A stretch of DNA of 44,465 nucleotides. Source: Phycisphaerales bacterium (GTDB taxonomy: Bacteria; Planctomycetota; Phycisphaerae; Phycisphaerales; UBA1924). Shown here one piece after another: positions 1-7,581 of the stretch. Positions within the stretch are counted from its first letter, which is position 1; every line of letters starts with the position of its first letter. The DNA lies in the NCBI GenBank assembly GCA_016793015.1, contig JAEUJD010000062.1:1-44465 (forward strand), given 5' to 3'. The notes beneath the pieces are model-generated. The model made no database searches. It had not been told where the DNA came from and saw only the letters and a program-made list of their open reading frames with translations. The translations under genes and the position numbers were made by a program.

Positions 1-839
1 AGCCCCTGGACGTTGTCCATAAACCCGTCATTGGGCGTCGTTATTCGTTGAAGATGATTGATCCATTCCGGCGAGACTTCGTCGTACGTGGTCTCGACAT
101 ACCCAGCGACACGAAGTTCCAGCCGGTTCACGCCGCCGGTATTGATCCCCGAGAGCGTGAACGCGCCGTTCGCCGCGTCGATCGCATTCTGAAAGCGCGA
201 CTGGATATTCGCCAGTCCGCCCGCGGCATTCTTCGCCTTCGTCGTGTACACGCACAGCACATCCACGATCGACTGATCGTCCGAACAATCGCACGCGGCC
301 ATGCCCTGCGTCGCGCTCGCCCCGGTATCGCTCTGTCCCGTCGTTGCGGCGGGGTTGGCGTGCGCCTTCGCAGTGAGCTGCTCGCGGGAAAAACCCGGAG
401 GCAGCATGTCGCGGCCATCCGCTCCCCAGCATTTCGCCATTCCGCCCGGGCGCAGTTGCTCCGCGATCGAAACGGCAATCCCCGAACCATCTGCCGGCGC
501 AGCGGGCGTCAGTGCAAATGTGCCCCGCTCGCTCCAGATGCCGCCGGAGACAATTCCGTTCTCGACGGTGATCGTGCAGGTGCCAAGAGGCTCGCCCGAG
601 AGTTTTCCGTGGACCGTGAAACCCGTTTCGCGCCGAACAACGGATGTGATATCGATGTCGAACACCGCATCCTCAAACAGGGGGAGCCGGACACGCGAAC
701 CCTTGGGCGCGTTGAGATTCGAGACAGAAACGGTCACGGAGTCTTCGCGCAGGAGTCGGTTCGAGAGCGCCGTCTGGGCGCTGGCCGCGAAACCAACAGT
801 GGCCGCGAAGACGATCGCCGAAATATGTGTCAAATGCAT
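1..839 (-). CDS. Secreted reprolysin-like metalloprotease, N-terminal part (partial)
   Basis: This gene starts at an ATG (837-839) and stays open to the left edge, giving 279 codons with the C-terminus missing. The protein opens with a signal peptide (hydrophobic core IVFAATVGFAA, likely cleavage after SAQ). Residues ~25-140 look like a propeptide. From ~residue 190 the sequence VDVLCVYTTKAKNAAGG, followed by AIDAANGAFTLSGI and LELRVAGY, matches the opening of reprolysin-like (M12-type) zinc peptidase domains, which typically begin V-D-V-L-x-V-Y-T and have a conserved N..y..Sgi segment. The HExxHxxGxxH zinc site would lie beyond the edge, so catalysis cannot be checked. A Shine-Dalgarno-like AAGGGG precedes the start by about 8 bases, and a sigma70-like promoter lies upstream. 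The family call is by pattern recognition; the secreted nature is well supported. Confidence 0.7.
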   Translation of the reverse strand, partial: MHLTHISAIVFAATVGFAASAQTALSNRLLREDSVTVSVSNLNAPKGSRVRLPLFEDAVFDIDITSVVRRETGFTVHGKLSGEPLGTCTITVENGIVSGGIWSERGTFALTPAAPADGSGIAVSIAEQLRPGGMAKCWGADGRDMLPPGFSREQLTAKAHANPAATTGQSDTGASATQGMAACDCSDDQSIVDVLCVYTTKAKNAAGGLANIQSRFQNAIDAANGAFTLSGINTGGVNRLELRVAGYVETTYDEVSPEWINHLQRITTPNDGFMDNVQG

Positions 840-869
840 ACGAAACCCCTTCCGCTCCCAACCCCAGAG

Positions 870-897
870 AGCATACGAGAAACCCCCTGATTTTCAA
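870..897 (-). promoter_or_regulatory. Putative sigma70 promoter of the secreted protease gene
   Basis: On the reverse strand, TTGAAA (892-897) and TATGCT (870-875) are separated by 16 bases. This is 5/6 and 4/6 agreement with the -35 and -10 consensus, about 30 bases upstream of the start codon at 839. Prediction by eye only. Confidence 0.45.
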
Positions 898-996
898 CGA
901 GAATTCGGCGTGTCCGGTTTTTGACAGCGCCCGCAGCCATCCGCGGAACACGGAATTGAGCCGCTGCGACGGCGTGAGTCCGAATATCTTTTCCCG

Positions 997-2061
997 ATGA
1001 ACCAGATTCGACATACGACCGGCGTGAGACTGCTGTTCGCCAGCCTGATGCTGGGAACCTTGTTCACCAGTTCCTGCACGCCGTTAACCGTGAGTTTCGA
1101 GCTCTTCGGGAGAGAAAAAAACCTGATCGAAACGGTCGTGTCTGATGACGACCGCGCGATGTACAAAGTGGCCGTGATCGATATCCAGGGAACGATCGTC
1201 GATGCCAATCTGCCCCCGTTCTTTTCCCGGGGCGGAAACCCTGTGGACGACATCGTCGCGCGGCTGGAAATGGCAAGACGCGACGCGACCGTCAAGGCGG
1301 TGGTCCTCCGCATCAACTCTCCCGGCGGCAGCGTGACCGGCAGCGATGAGGTCTATCTCGAGGTGCTCCGGTTCAAGGAAATCAGCGGCAAGCCGGTCGT
1401 GATCTCGATGGCCGAGGTTGCCGCCAGCGGCGGGTATTACGTGGCGCTCGCGGGGGACAAGATCGTTGCGCACCCCACCACCATCACGGGCTCCATCGGC
1501 GTGATCATCCCGACGATCAACTTCAGCGCGGGCCTCGCAAAGATCGGCATCGTCGCGCGCTCGGTGAAGAGCGGACCCAACAAGGATCTGGCGAATCCGC
1601 TCGAACCGATGCGCGATTCGCAGTACGCCGTGCTCCAGAATCTTGTCGACCAATTCTACGAAGAGTTCAAGGCCAAGGTGAAGGAGCGCCGGCCGAATCT
1701 CGACATGTCGAAATTCGGCGAGATGACCGACGGACGCATCGTGAGCGGGCGCGATGCCCTCGCGCTCGGCCTCATTGATTCGCTCGGAGGCGTGCGCGAC
1801 GCCTTCGACGAGGCAAAGAGGCTCGCGAACATCCCGAGCGCGAAAATGGTGAAGTACCAGCCCGAAGGCTCGGTCCGCCCGCGAACGCCTTACGCCAGCG
1901 CCGACGAATTGCCACTCGCGATCGGGCACCCGCCCGGAACCGGCCAGGCCTCGGCTGGCACAGAAATCAACATGCTCCAGGTCAACGCCTCGGGCCTCTT
2001 CCCAAATTCCGGCCCCTCCGCCAGTTGCGTCTATTACTTGTGGATGGCGGACGTGCCCTGA
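997..2061 (+). CDS. sppA: Signal peptide peptidase SppA-type serine protease (lipoprotein)
   Basis: A 354-residue member of the S49/SppA family, Ser-Lys dyad proteases that degrade leftover signal peptides at the membrane. The core starts at VAVIDIQGTI (residues ~58-67). LRINSPGGSV (~104-113) forms the oxyanion region, S144 in EVAASGGYYVA is the expected nucleophile, and K196 in SGPNKDLANP is the expected general base. The length fits the short single-domain type, not the 67-kDa E. coli form. Instead of a plain transmembrane anchor, the N-terminus (LLFASLMLGTLFTSSC) carries a lipobox ending at C27, so the protein is probably a lipid-anchored periplasmic enzyme. The C-terminal ~50 residues are Pro/Gly-rich and not recognised. 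It lies 117 bases ahead of the OmpH-like gene in the same direction. The family call is firm; the lipid anchor is inferred from the motif. Confidence 0.9.
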   Translation: MNQIRHTTGVRLLFASLMLGTLFTSSCTPLTVSFELFGREKNLIETVVSDDDRAMYKVAVIDIQGTIVDANLPPFFSRGGNPVDDIVARLEMARRDATVKAVVLRINSPGGSVTGSDEVYLEVLRFKEISGKPVVISMAEVAASGGYYVALAGDKIVAHPTTITGSIGVIIPTINFSAGLAKIGIVARSVKSGPNKDLANPLEPMRDSQYAVLQNLVDQFYEEFKAKVKERRPNLDMSKFGEMTDGRIVSGRDALALGLIDSLGGVRDAFDEAKRLANIPSAKMVKYQPEGSVRPRTPYASADELPLAIGHPPGTGQASAGTEINMLQVNASGLFPNSGPSASCVYYLWMADVP

Positions 2062-2178
2062 CACGAGGGCGGAAAAGCCAAAAACAGGCGGATTGATCCC
2101 GGGGTTACTACCCTCCCGCTTGCCTTTTCGAGCGCTTCCTAGAAGGGCGGCGCCGTTCAACCACTTTCGAGAACTCAC

Positions 2179-2874
2179 ATGAAGAAGATCGAGCGGCTTT
2201 TCATCTATTCGGGCGTGGGCGTGGCGATTGCCCTTGGTCTTGGCTGGCGCGGGCTCGGCACGAGCGCCTCGGCGACGATCGCAACGGCGCAGGCCGATGC
2301 GGTCCGCATCGCGACCGCCGACGTGCTCACCTTGGTTGAAAAACTCGCCTCGAGCGACCGCTACCTGCCCGCTCGCGAAGAGAAGGTCAAGTCGCTCCGC
2401 GCTCCGATCGATCTCCTCCAGAAGGAACTCGATGAGCTCCGCACCAAGATCACCGCGATCCCCGATTTCCAGAACAGCGCAGAGGCTCAGCCCCTGATCC
2501 AGCAGTTCCAGACCAAGTCGCAGAACATGCAGACGCTCTCGCAGACCGCGCAGTCTGAAGCGGAAGGCTTCAACACCACGCAGTTGCAGGAGGCGTACCG
2601 CATCGTCATCGAAACGACGACGCAGATCGCCAATAGCAAGGGCTACACGCACGTCATCAGCACCAAACTGCCCGACAACAAGCTCACCAGCAACAACGTC
2701 ACCGGCCTGCTCCAGGAGATGCTCGCCCGCCCCGTCGTCAAGGCCCCCGCCGGCGACGACATCACCGAGGACGTGGTGAAGGAACTCAAACTCGAGAACG
2801 TCAAGACCGGTCCGGCCGTCGCGGCGCCCACTCCGGCCGCCGCCCCTGCCGGCTCCGCTCCCGCGCCCAAGTAA
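2179..2874 (+). CDS. OmpH/Skp-like periplasmic chaperone
   Basis: A 231-residue protein with an N-terminal hydrophobic segment (LFIYSGVGVAIALGLGW), then a region with the order expected of the OmpH/Skp family: a short strand-like start (AVRIATADVLTLVEKL), a long charged helical stretch (EEKVKSLRAPIDLLQKEL to ~residue 145) suited to a coiled coil, and a return strand (YTHVISTKL). Skp-type proteins bind unfolded outer-membrane proteins in the periplasm. The C-terminus is Ala/Pro-rich. A start at 2179 is supported by the immediate signal or anchor sequence. A strong intrinsic terminator follows 22 bases after the stop, so the gene ends the transcription unit. Together with SppA upstream and LpxA nearby it points to a cell with a genuine outer membrane. 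The exact role is inferred from family resemblance. Confidence 0.75.
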   Translation: MKKIERLFIYSGVGVAIALGLGWRGLGTSASATIATAQADAVRIATADVLTLVEKLASSDRYLPAREEKVKSLRAPIDLLQKELDELRTKITAIPDFQNSAEAQPLIQQFQTKSQNMQTLSQTAQSEAEGFNTTQLQEAYRIVIETTTQIANSKGYTHVISTKLPDNKLTSNNVTGLLQEMLARPVVKAPAGDDITEDVVKELKLENVKTGPAVAAPTPAAAPAGSAPAPK

Positions 2875-2896
2875 TCGATCGGCACTTGTGAACCCC

Positions 2897-2928
2897 AAGG
2901 CCCGCGCGAGCGGGCCTTTCTTTTTTTT
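2897..2928 (+). terminator. Intrinsic terminator after the OmpH-like gene
   Basis: A perfect 9-bp stem (AAGGCCCGC at 2897-2905 with GCGGGCCTT at 2910-2918) closes a GCGA tetraloop and is followed by a run of nine T within ten bases (2919-2928). It separates the forward ompH gene from the convergent lipB gene, whose stop lies at 2933-2935. Confidence 0.9.
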
Positions 2929-2932
2929 ACAA

Positions 2933-3682
2933 CTAAATCGGAGCCGAAGCTCGTGCGGCCTTTGCACGCGCGTGCTGCTGCTCGATCGCATCCGTCAACA
3001 CATCGGCAAGCACCCGCTTGACATCGTCCATCGGCGGGCATTTCGCGCCCAGCTCGCGTTCAAGGCTCGTCACCCGCCGGCCCACCAGGCCGCACGGCAC
3101 GATCAAGCCAAAGTGATCGAGGTTTGTCGAGACGTTCAACGCAAGCCCGTGCATCGAGATCCACTTGCGGACGCGCACCCCCATCGCCGCGATCTTGGCG
3201 TCCGGCAACCCATCCCGGACGGTCCAGACGCCCGTGGCCTTCGGATCGCGAACCGTTTCTACGCCGTACCTCGCACAGACCGCGATGACCGAGTCCTCGA
3301 GCAGCCGCATGTAATCATGCAGCCCGAGATTCAGTGCGTTGAGATCCAGAATGGGGTACGCAACCAACTGTCCCGGGCCGTGATACGTGATATCGCCCCC
3401 GCGATCCGTCCTCGCGACCTCGACCCCGGACCGCGCGAGCAGTTCCGGTGAAGCAAGCAGATTCCCTTCAGCCGTCGCGCGATTGGAAATCGTCACAACC
3501 GGTTCGTGCTCAACCAGCAGCAGTTCGCCGACGGCCCCCGCCCCGCCCGAAAGTACTTCCGCATTCCCGGAGTCAGGCGACTCTCTTGAAGCCAGCACCC
3601 GTGCATGTGCCGCGACCTGCAGGTCGCACGCGGGTCCATAGGGCAGGCGTCCGAGATCGGAAATGTGAAGGGCCTTTCGCAC
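2933..3682 (-). CDS. lipB: Lipoyl(octanoyl) transferase LipB
   Basis: LipB moves the octanoyl group from acyl-carrier protein to the lipoyl domains of 2-oxoacid dehydrogenases and the glycine cleavage H protein, as the first step of lipoate assembly in the cytoplasm. Diagnostic motifs are RGGDITYHGPGQLVAYPILDL-like (RGGDITYHGPGQ), KIAAMGVRVRKWISMHGLALNV (with the catalytic Lys region), and the cysteine in LIVPCGLVGR. An in-frame GTG (3680-3682), beginning VRKALHISDLG, gives 249 residues, a normal size. The frame stays open for another ~88 codons upstream, but that stretch overlaps divergent lpxA antisense and looks non-coding. No strong ribosome site precedes the GTG, so the start is the weak point. 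It is divergent from lpxA (start 3774), with ~90 bases between for both promoters. Confidence 0.92.
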   Translation of the reverse strand: MRKALHISDLGRLPYGPACDLQVAAHARVLASRESPDSGNAEVLSGGAGAVGELLLVEHEPVVTISNRATAEGNLLASPELLARSGVEVARTDRGGDITYHGPGQLVAYPILDLNALNLGLHDYMRLLEDSVIAVCARYGVETVRDPKATGVWTVRDGLPDAKIAAMGVRVRKWISMHGLALNVSTNLDHFGLIVPCGLVGRRVTSLERELGAKCPPMDDVKRVLADVLTDAIEQQHARAKAARASAPI

Positions 3683-3773
3683 CGGTAATTGAAGGACGGA
3701 TGGAAGGTATGGGGTCCGCAGGGGACAGTCATTGGGGGTGGTGAAATTCGGGGTACTGGCTATAGGATTCTGT

Positions 3774-4646
3774 ATGGAGAAGATCGATGCGACCGCACGG
3801 GTCGGGAAAGATGTCGAGTTGGGCGAAGGCGTGGAGATCGGACCGTGGTGCGTGCTGGAGGGGAAAATCCGGCTCGGGCGAAACGCGCGACTGATGTCGA
3901 GCGTGAAACTCCGCGGGCCGCTCACCATCGGCGCGAATGTCGCCATCTATCCCGATGCATCACTGGGCTACCCCGCGCAGGATTTCAAGGTGAAGCCGGA
4001 TTCGCCGACGGGCGGCGTCATCATCGGTGACGACTGCACCTTCCGCGAGGGTGTCACCGTGCACGCCGCGACGCACGTCGAGATCCCGACGCGCATCGGG
4101 CACCAGTGTTACTTCATGGTGCAGAGCCACGCGGGACACGATTGCCAGATCGGTAACAACGTGACGATCGTGAATGCCGCCGTGCTGGGCGGGCATTGCG
4201 AGATCTTCGATAACGTCGTGATTGGCGGGCTCGCCGCGATCCATCAGTTCACTCGGATCGGACGCTTCGCGTTCGTCTCCGGACACTCGGGTTTCACAAC
4301 CGACATCCCCCCATTCTGCATGGGATACGGCCGCAACCGGATTCAGGGCATCAACCAGGTCGGACTGCGCCGGGCCAAGTTCCCACGCGAGCACATCCAG
4401 AAGTTGCGGACGGTCTATCGTGAGGCCCTTCAGAGCGCGGTCACCCGCCCCGAATCGATCGCGATCTGCGAGCGCTTCGCTCGCGAGTGCCCGCCCGCCC
4501 AGGAGATCGCGGATTTTCTCCGAGCGAGCAAGCGCCCTATTGCGCCGGGGGCCATGAGGCCTCCCCGAGAAATGGTCGCGTTTCTGCAGGCGCGCCGGCG
4601 GGGCGACACCGTCTGGGGCGTGGAATCGGAAGAGCCCTCGCTGTAA
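3774..4646 (+). CDS. lpxA: UDP-N-acetylglucosamine acyltransferase LpxA
   Basis: LpxA adds the 3-hydroxyacyl chain to UDP-GlcNAc, the first step of lipid A synthesis. The 290-residue protein shows the left-handed beta-helix hexapeptide pattern from ~residue 6 to 185 (ATARVGKDVELGEGVEIG..., GPLTIGANV, ATHVEIPTRIG). H122 in SHAGHDCQIGNN aligns with the catalytic His of E. coli LpxA (H125). GGLAAIHQFTRIG and the helical C-terminal domain (INQVGLRRAKFPREHIQKLR) are also typical. ATG 3774 was chosen because AGGA lies 6 bases upstream and the hexapeptide fold begins at once; an upstream ATG at 3732 would add an unconserved 14 residues. A TATAGG at 3761-3766 is so close to the start that a very short leader is possible. 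It probably leads an operon with the next three genes. Confidence 0.95.
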   Translation: MEKIDATARVGKDVELGEGVEIGPWCVLEGKIRLGRNARLMSSVKLRGPLTIGANVAIYPDASLGYPAQDFKVKPDSPTGGVIIGDDCTFREGVTVHAATHVEIPTRIGHQCYFMVQSHAGHDCQIGNNVTIVNAAVLGGHCEIFDNVVIGGLAAIHQFTRIGRFAFVSGHSGFTTDIPPFCMGYGRNRIQGINQVGLRRAKFPREHIQKLRTVYREALQSAVTRPESIAICERFARECPPAQEIADFLRASKRPIAPGAMRPPREMVAFLQARRRGDTVWGVESEEPSL

Positions 4647-4684
4647 GCGTCGTTTGGCCCAGAGATAGGGCCTGGAGAGATGGC

Positions 4685-5551
4685 TTGGAGAGCGATTTCA
4701 ACGAATCCAAGCCCACGCATCAAGTCGGCCTCCGCCTCTGCGTGCTCGCGAGCGGATCGGCCGGCAACTGCAGCGTCCTCGTCGCGCAGTCCGCAACCGA
4801 ACGTTCATTCTGGCTGATCGATGCCGGGCTTTCCTTCCGCCGCACACTCCGCCTGCTCGCCGATGTCGGCCTCGCCGATCAACTCCCCCGCGGCATCATC
4901 CTCACGCACCTCGACACCGATCACGCCAATCCGAGCGTTCTCGACGGCTTTGGCGACGAGGTCCCGGTTTTCCTTCACCGTCGCCACCTCGGAAGGGCCG
5001 AACGCGAAGGGCGATTGTTCCGCAGAACCGAGGTGCTGGACCAACACATGAATCTCGGTGCGGGTTGCTCGGTTTCGGTTCGCCTCGCGCATCATGACAT
5101 CGATGGCTCGGCGGCGCTCCGCGTTGTCCTGGAGCATGACGACGGCTGCTGCGAACTGGGCTACGCGACCGATGTCGGCAGGCCGACAGCAGAACTGATC
5201 GACCACTTGGCCGGCGTCGATCTCCTGGCGATCGAAAGCAACTACTGCCCCAGGATGCAGCGGGAGGCCGCCCGCCCGGCGATGCTCAAAGCCCGCGTCA
5301 TGGGTGGCAACGGCCACCTTTCCAACCAGCAGTGCATCCGCATGGTCCGGGCGATCGCCCCCCAGCGTCACGTCGTCCTGCTCCACCTCTCCCGCCAGTG
5401 CAACACGCCCGAGTTGGCCGCGGTAGAGCACCTGGGGTCGGAGTATCAGCTCAGCGTCAGCTCGCAGCACGAGCCCACGAGCTGGATCGACGCAGGGCTT
5501 CGCCGGGCGGGCCCCGCACGGGTGAACGCCGAAACGCTTTTCGAGGTCTAG
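4685..5551 (+). CDS. MBL-fold (YycJ/WalJ-like) metallo-hydrolase with an altered metal motif
   Basis: A 288-residue metallo-beta-lactamase-fold protein opening with LCVLASGSAGNCSVL, the signature start of the YycJ/WalJ branch (putative single-strand exonucleases). Later landmarks fit that branch: IESNYCPRMQ (family ESNYD-like) and MGGNGHLSNQQC (GHLSN). The metal motif reads THLDTDH where the family norm is THxHxDH, so the second ligand His is Asp. TTG 4685-4687 is the preferred start: GGAGAG at 4674-4679 sits 5 bases ahead, and all upstream in-frame sequence overlaps or abuts lpxA. It starts 38 bases after lpxA and ends 44 bases before the RsfS gene, consistent with co-transcription. The fold is firm; the substrate is unknown. 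Confidence 0.82.
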   Translation: MESDFNESKPTHQVGLRLCVLASGSAGNCSVLVAQSATERSFWLIDAGLSFRRTLRLLADVGLADQLPRGIILTHLDTDHANPSVLDGFGDEVPVFLHRRHLGRAEREGRLFRRTEVLDQHMNLGAGCSVSVRLAHHDIDGSAALRVVLEHDDGCCELGYATDVGRPTAELIDHLAGVDLLAIESNYCPRMQREAARPAMLKARVMGGNGHLSNQQCIRMVRAIAPQRHVVLLHLSRQCNTPELAAVEHLGSEYQLSVSSQHEPTSWIDAGLRRAGPARVNAETLFEV

Positions 5552-5595
5552 CGGGCGAATAGGATTCACCGGTTCTCGAACAGGAAGGGCGACTC

Positions 5596-6279
5596 GTGCC
5601 GGCAAAGAAAAAAGCGAAGAAGGCGACCACCAAAAAGCAGATCAAACGCGGCCCGAAGTCGGCGCTCAAGGCCGCGGGCAAGAGGGCGATCAAACCGTCG
5701 ATGAAGAAAGCAGGCAAGCCGGCAGGGAAATCGGCGACCAAGCCCGGCGCGAAGCCGTCCGCCAGGACGAGCGGCAATCGCAGCGCGAGCAAAAAGCCCG
5801 CGGAGCGCGCACCTGTTGCGCACGCCGCCCATCCGGCTGCCCGAGTCGTTGCGCCCCGCCCGGTCGTCGAACGCCCCGCTCCCTCGAAAGCGGAAGAGTT
5901 CGCGATCGAGGCCGCACGCTGCATGGGCGATGACAAGTGCACGGACGTCGTTGTGCTCGACGTCCGAGGCAAGAACCCGATGACCGATTTCCTCGTCGTC
6001 GGCTCGGGCACCTCCGACCGTCAGATGCGCGCCGTGCTCCACCACATTCAGGACCTGGGCGAAAAGCTCGGCTATCAGGCCGTGCGTTCCACCAGCGACG
6101 ACCGCGCGACCTGGCTGCTCGCAGATTTCATGAACGTAATCGTGCATCTCTTCGAGCCCAACACCCGCGCTCACTATGACCTCGAGATGATGTGGGGCGA
6201 TACCGCCCGCATCGAATGGGAGCGCCCGGGCACGGCCTCGCGCGATCGCGCCGGCCTGAACGTGGGCGAGGCAAACTGA
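5596..6279 (+). CDS. rsfS: Ribosomal silencing factor RsfS with a Lys-rich N-terminal extension
   Basis: Residues ~98-215 are a complete RsfS/iojap domain (AEEFAIEAARCMGDDKCTDV, NPMTDFLVVGSGTSDRQMRA, WLLADFMNVIVHLFEP, YDLEMMWGD). RsfS binds ribosomal protein uL14 and blocks subunit joining, lowering translation in starved cells. Residues 1-97 are extra: a Lys/Ala/Pro/Ser-rich low-complexity tail (MPAKKKAKKATTKKQIKRG...) resembling histone-H1-like DNA- or RNA-binding tails. Normal RsfS is ~105-130 residues, so this nearly doubles it. GTG 5596 has GGAAGG at 5583-5588. It is followed by aroB after 30 bases. The domain is firm; nucleic-acid or ribosome binding by the tail is inference from composition. 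Confidence 0.92.
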   Translation: MPAKKKAKKATTKKQIKRGPKSALKAAGKRAIKPSMKKAGKPAGKSATKPGAKPSARTSGNRSASKKPAERAPVAHAAHPAARVVAPRPVVERPAPSKAEEFAIEAARCMGDDKCTDVVVLDVRGKNPMTDFLVVGSGTSDRQMRAVLHHIQDLGEKLGYQAVRSTSDDRATWLLADFMNVIVHLFEPNTRAHYDLEMMWGDTARIEWERPGTASRDRAGLNVGEAN

Positions 6280-6309
6280 AGATCGCACCAGACTCCGGGC
6301 CCGATACGC

Positions 6310-7518
6310 ATGTCCACAACAAACAAGCACGATTCCGGGGCGCCCGCCGCACGCGTCGTGCCCGTTGATCTCGGCGATCGCTCGTACGAAGTCTGCATCG
6401 GGCCGGGTGTCTTCGCGTTCGCCCCGGGAATCGCACGCAAGAAACTGGGCGACAAGTGCCGCAGCGCGTTCGTCGTCGTCGATTCGGGCCTGCCCGAAGC
6501 CGCTTCGCAGCGTGCCGTCGCGGCGCTCCGCGCCTCGGGTCTGAACGCCACGTCCATCGCGCTCATCCCCACCGAGCACGACAAGTCCCTCCAATCACTC
6601 GGCCACATCGTCACCGAGATGACGCGTCGCAAGCTGGAACGGAGCGACGTCGTCATCGCCCTCGGGGGCGGCATCGTCGGCGACCTCGCGGGCTTCGCCG
6701 CTTCTGTCTATCGCCGGGGCATCGCGGTCATTCAGTGCCCCACCACGCTGCTCTCAATGGTCGATGCATCCGTCGGGGGTAAGACCGGCGTCAACATCGA
6801 TCTCGCGGGCGACGGCGCGGACCTGAAAAAGAACATGGTCGGCGCGTTCCATCAGCCCATCGGCGTGCTCGCCGATCTCGACACGCTCGCAACGCTCGAT
6901 GACCGGCAGTTTGCCGCGGGTCTGGCCGAGTGCATCAAGCACGCGATGATCAGCGCCGACTTCGGCGATCCGGACCTGCTCGCCTGGACCGAAGCCCATT
7001 TCTCCCGGCTATCAAAGACCAACGCCCCCCTGCTCGCCGAACTGGTTCAGCGAAACGTGGCCGTGAAGGCACGCGTCGTTGCCGGTGATGAGCGCGAAGA
7101 GAAGGACGGTGGACGCGCCCTCCTCAACCTCGGACACACCTTCGCCCACGCGATCGAAGCTCTGCCCGGCGCTCGCGGAGTGCTACGCAGCGGCACCGAA
7201 CTCCCCGGCGACATCCACCACGGCGAAGCAGTTGCTCTCGGCCTCCGTGCCGCGGCACACACTTCCGTGAAACTCGGCCTGATCGATGCTTCGTATGCAA
7301 ATCGCATCGGCGCGTTGATCGATGCCGCGGGACTGCCCGCCAAGGTCCGAGGCCTGCCCTCGGCCGACAATCTGATCGAACGCATGAGCCACGACAAGAA
7401 ACACATCGGTGGCAAGATCCGATTGGTGCTTCCCTGCGGGATCGGCCAATCCCGAATCGCCGAAAACCCCGAACCGTCAACCGTTTGCGCCGCCATCGAA
7501 ACGATTCGGGCCCAATAA
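6310..7518 (+). CDS. aroB: 3-dehydroquinate synthase AroB
   Basis: AroB converts DAHP to 3-dehydroquinate, the second step of the shikimate pathway for aromatic amino acids, using NAD and a divalent metal in the cytoplasm. The 402-residue protein contains ALGGGIVGDLAGFAASVYRRG (NAD-binding loop), PTTLLSMVDASVGGKTGVN (substrate site), and the metal-ligand segments LNLGHTFAHAIE and HHGEAVALGL. It is ~40 residues longer than E. coli AroB through a short N-terminal leader and small loops (GARGVLRSGTELPGD). ATG 6310 gives a start close to the conserved VPVDLGDRSYEV; its ribosome site is weak, suggesting coupling to the gene 30 bases upstream. It is last in the lpxA-MBL-rsfS-aroB run. Confidence 0.95.
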   Translation: MSTTNKHDSGAPAARVVPVDLGDRSYEVCIGPGVFAFAPGIARKKLGDKCRSAFVVVDSGLPEAASQRAVAALRASGLNATSIALIPTEHDKSLQSLGHIVTEMTRRKLERSDVVIALGGGIVGDLAGFAASVYRRGIAVIQCPTTLLSMVDASVGGKTGVNIDLAGDGADLKKNMVGAFHQPIGVLADLDTLATLDDRQFAAGLAECIKHAMISADFGDPDLLAWTEAHFSRLSKTNAPLLAELVQRNVAVKARVVAGDEREEKDGGRALLNLGHTFAHAIEALPGARGVLRSGTELPGDIHHGEAVALGLRAAAHTSVKLGLIDASYANRIGALIDAAGLPAKVRGLPSADNLIERMSHDKKHIGGKIRLVLPCGIGQSRIAENPEPSTVCAAIETIRAQ

Positions 7519-7546
7519 AAGACCCGCTCCAAAAAGGAAGCGGGTC
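7517..7546 (-). terminator. Terminator between convergent aroB and the secreted-protein gene
   Basis: Perfect 8-bp arms GACCCGCT (7521-7528) and AGCGGGTC (7539-7546) flank a 10-base loop. Read on the reverse strand, the stem is followed by TTTTATT, so it best terminates the reverse gene ending at 7582. The forward side has only a short T stretch. Confidence 0.7.
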
Positions 7547-7581
7547 GCCTTGGGAATCGTGTTCGTAAATTGACGCTTGAT

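Noticed and set aside
48..924. Long forward reading frames opposite the secreted protease gene
   Set aside because: Arg-rich, without domain signatures; the reverse frame gives a signal peptide, promoter, ribosome site and a recognisable protease opening.
1084..2991. A 635-codon reverse reading frame across sppA and the OmpH-like gene
   Set aside because: It is antisense to two recognised genes and has the biased composition of a shadow frame.
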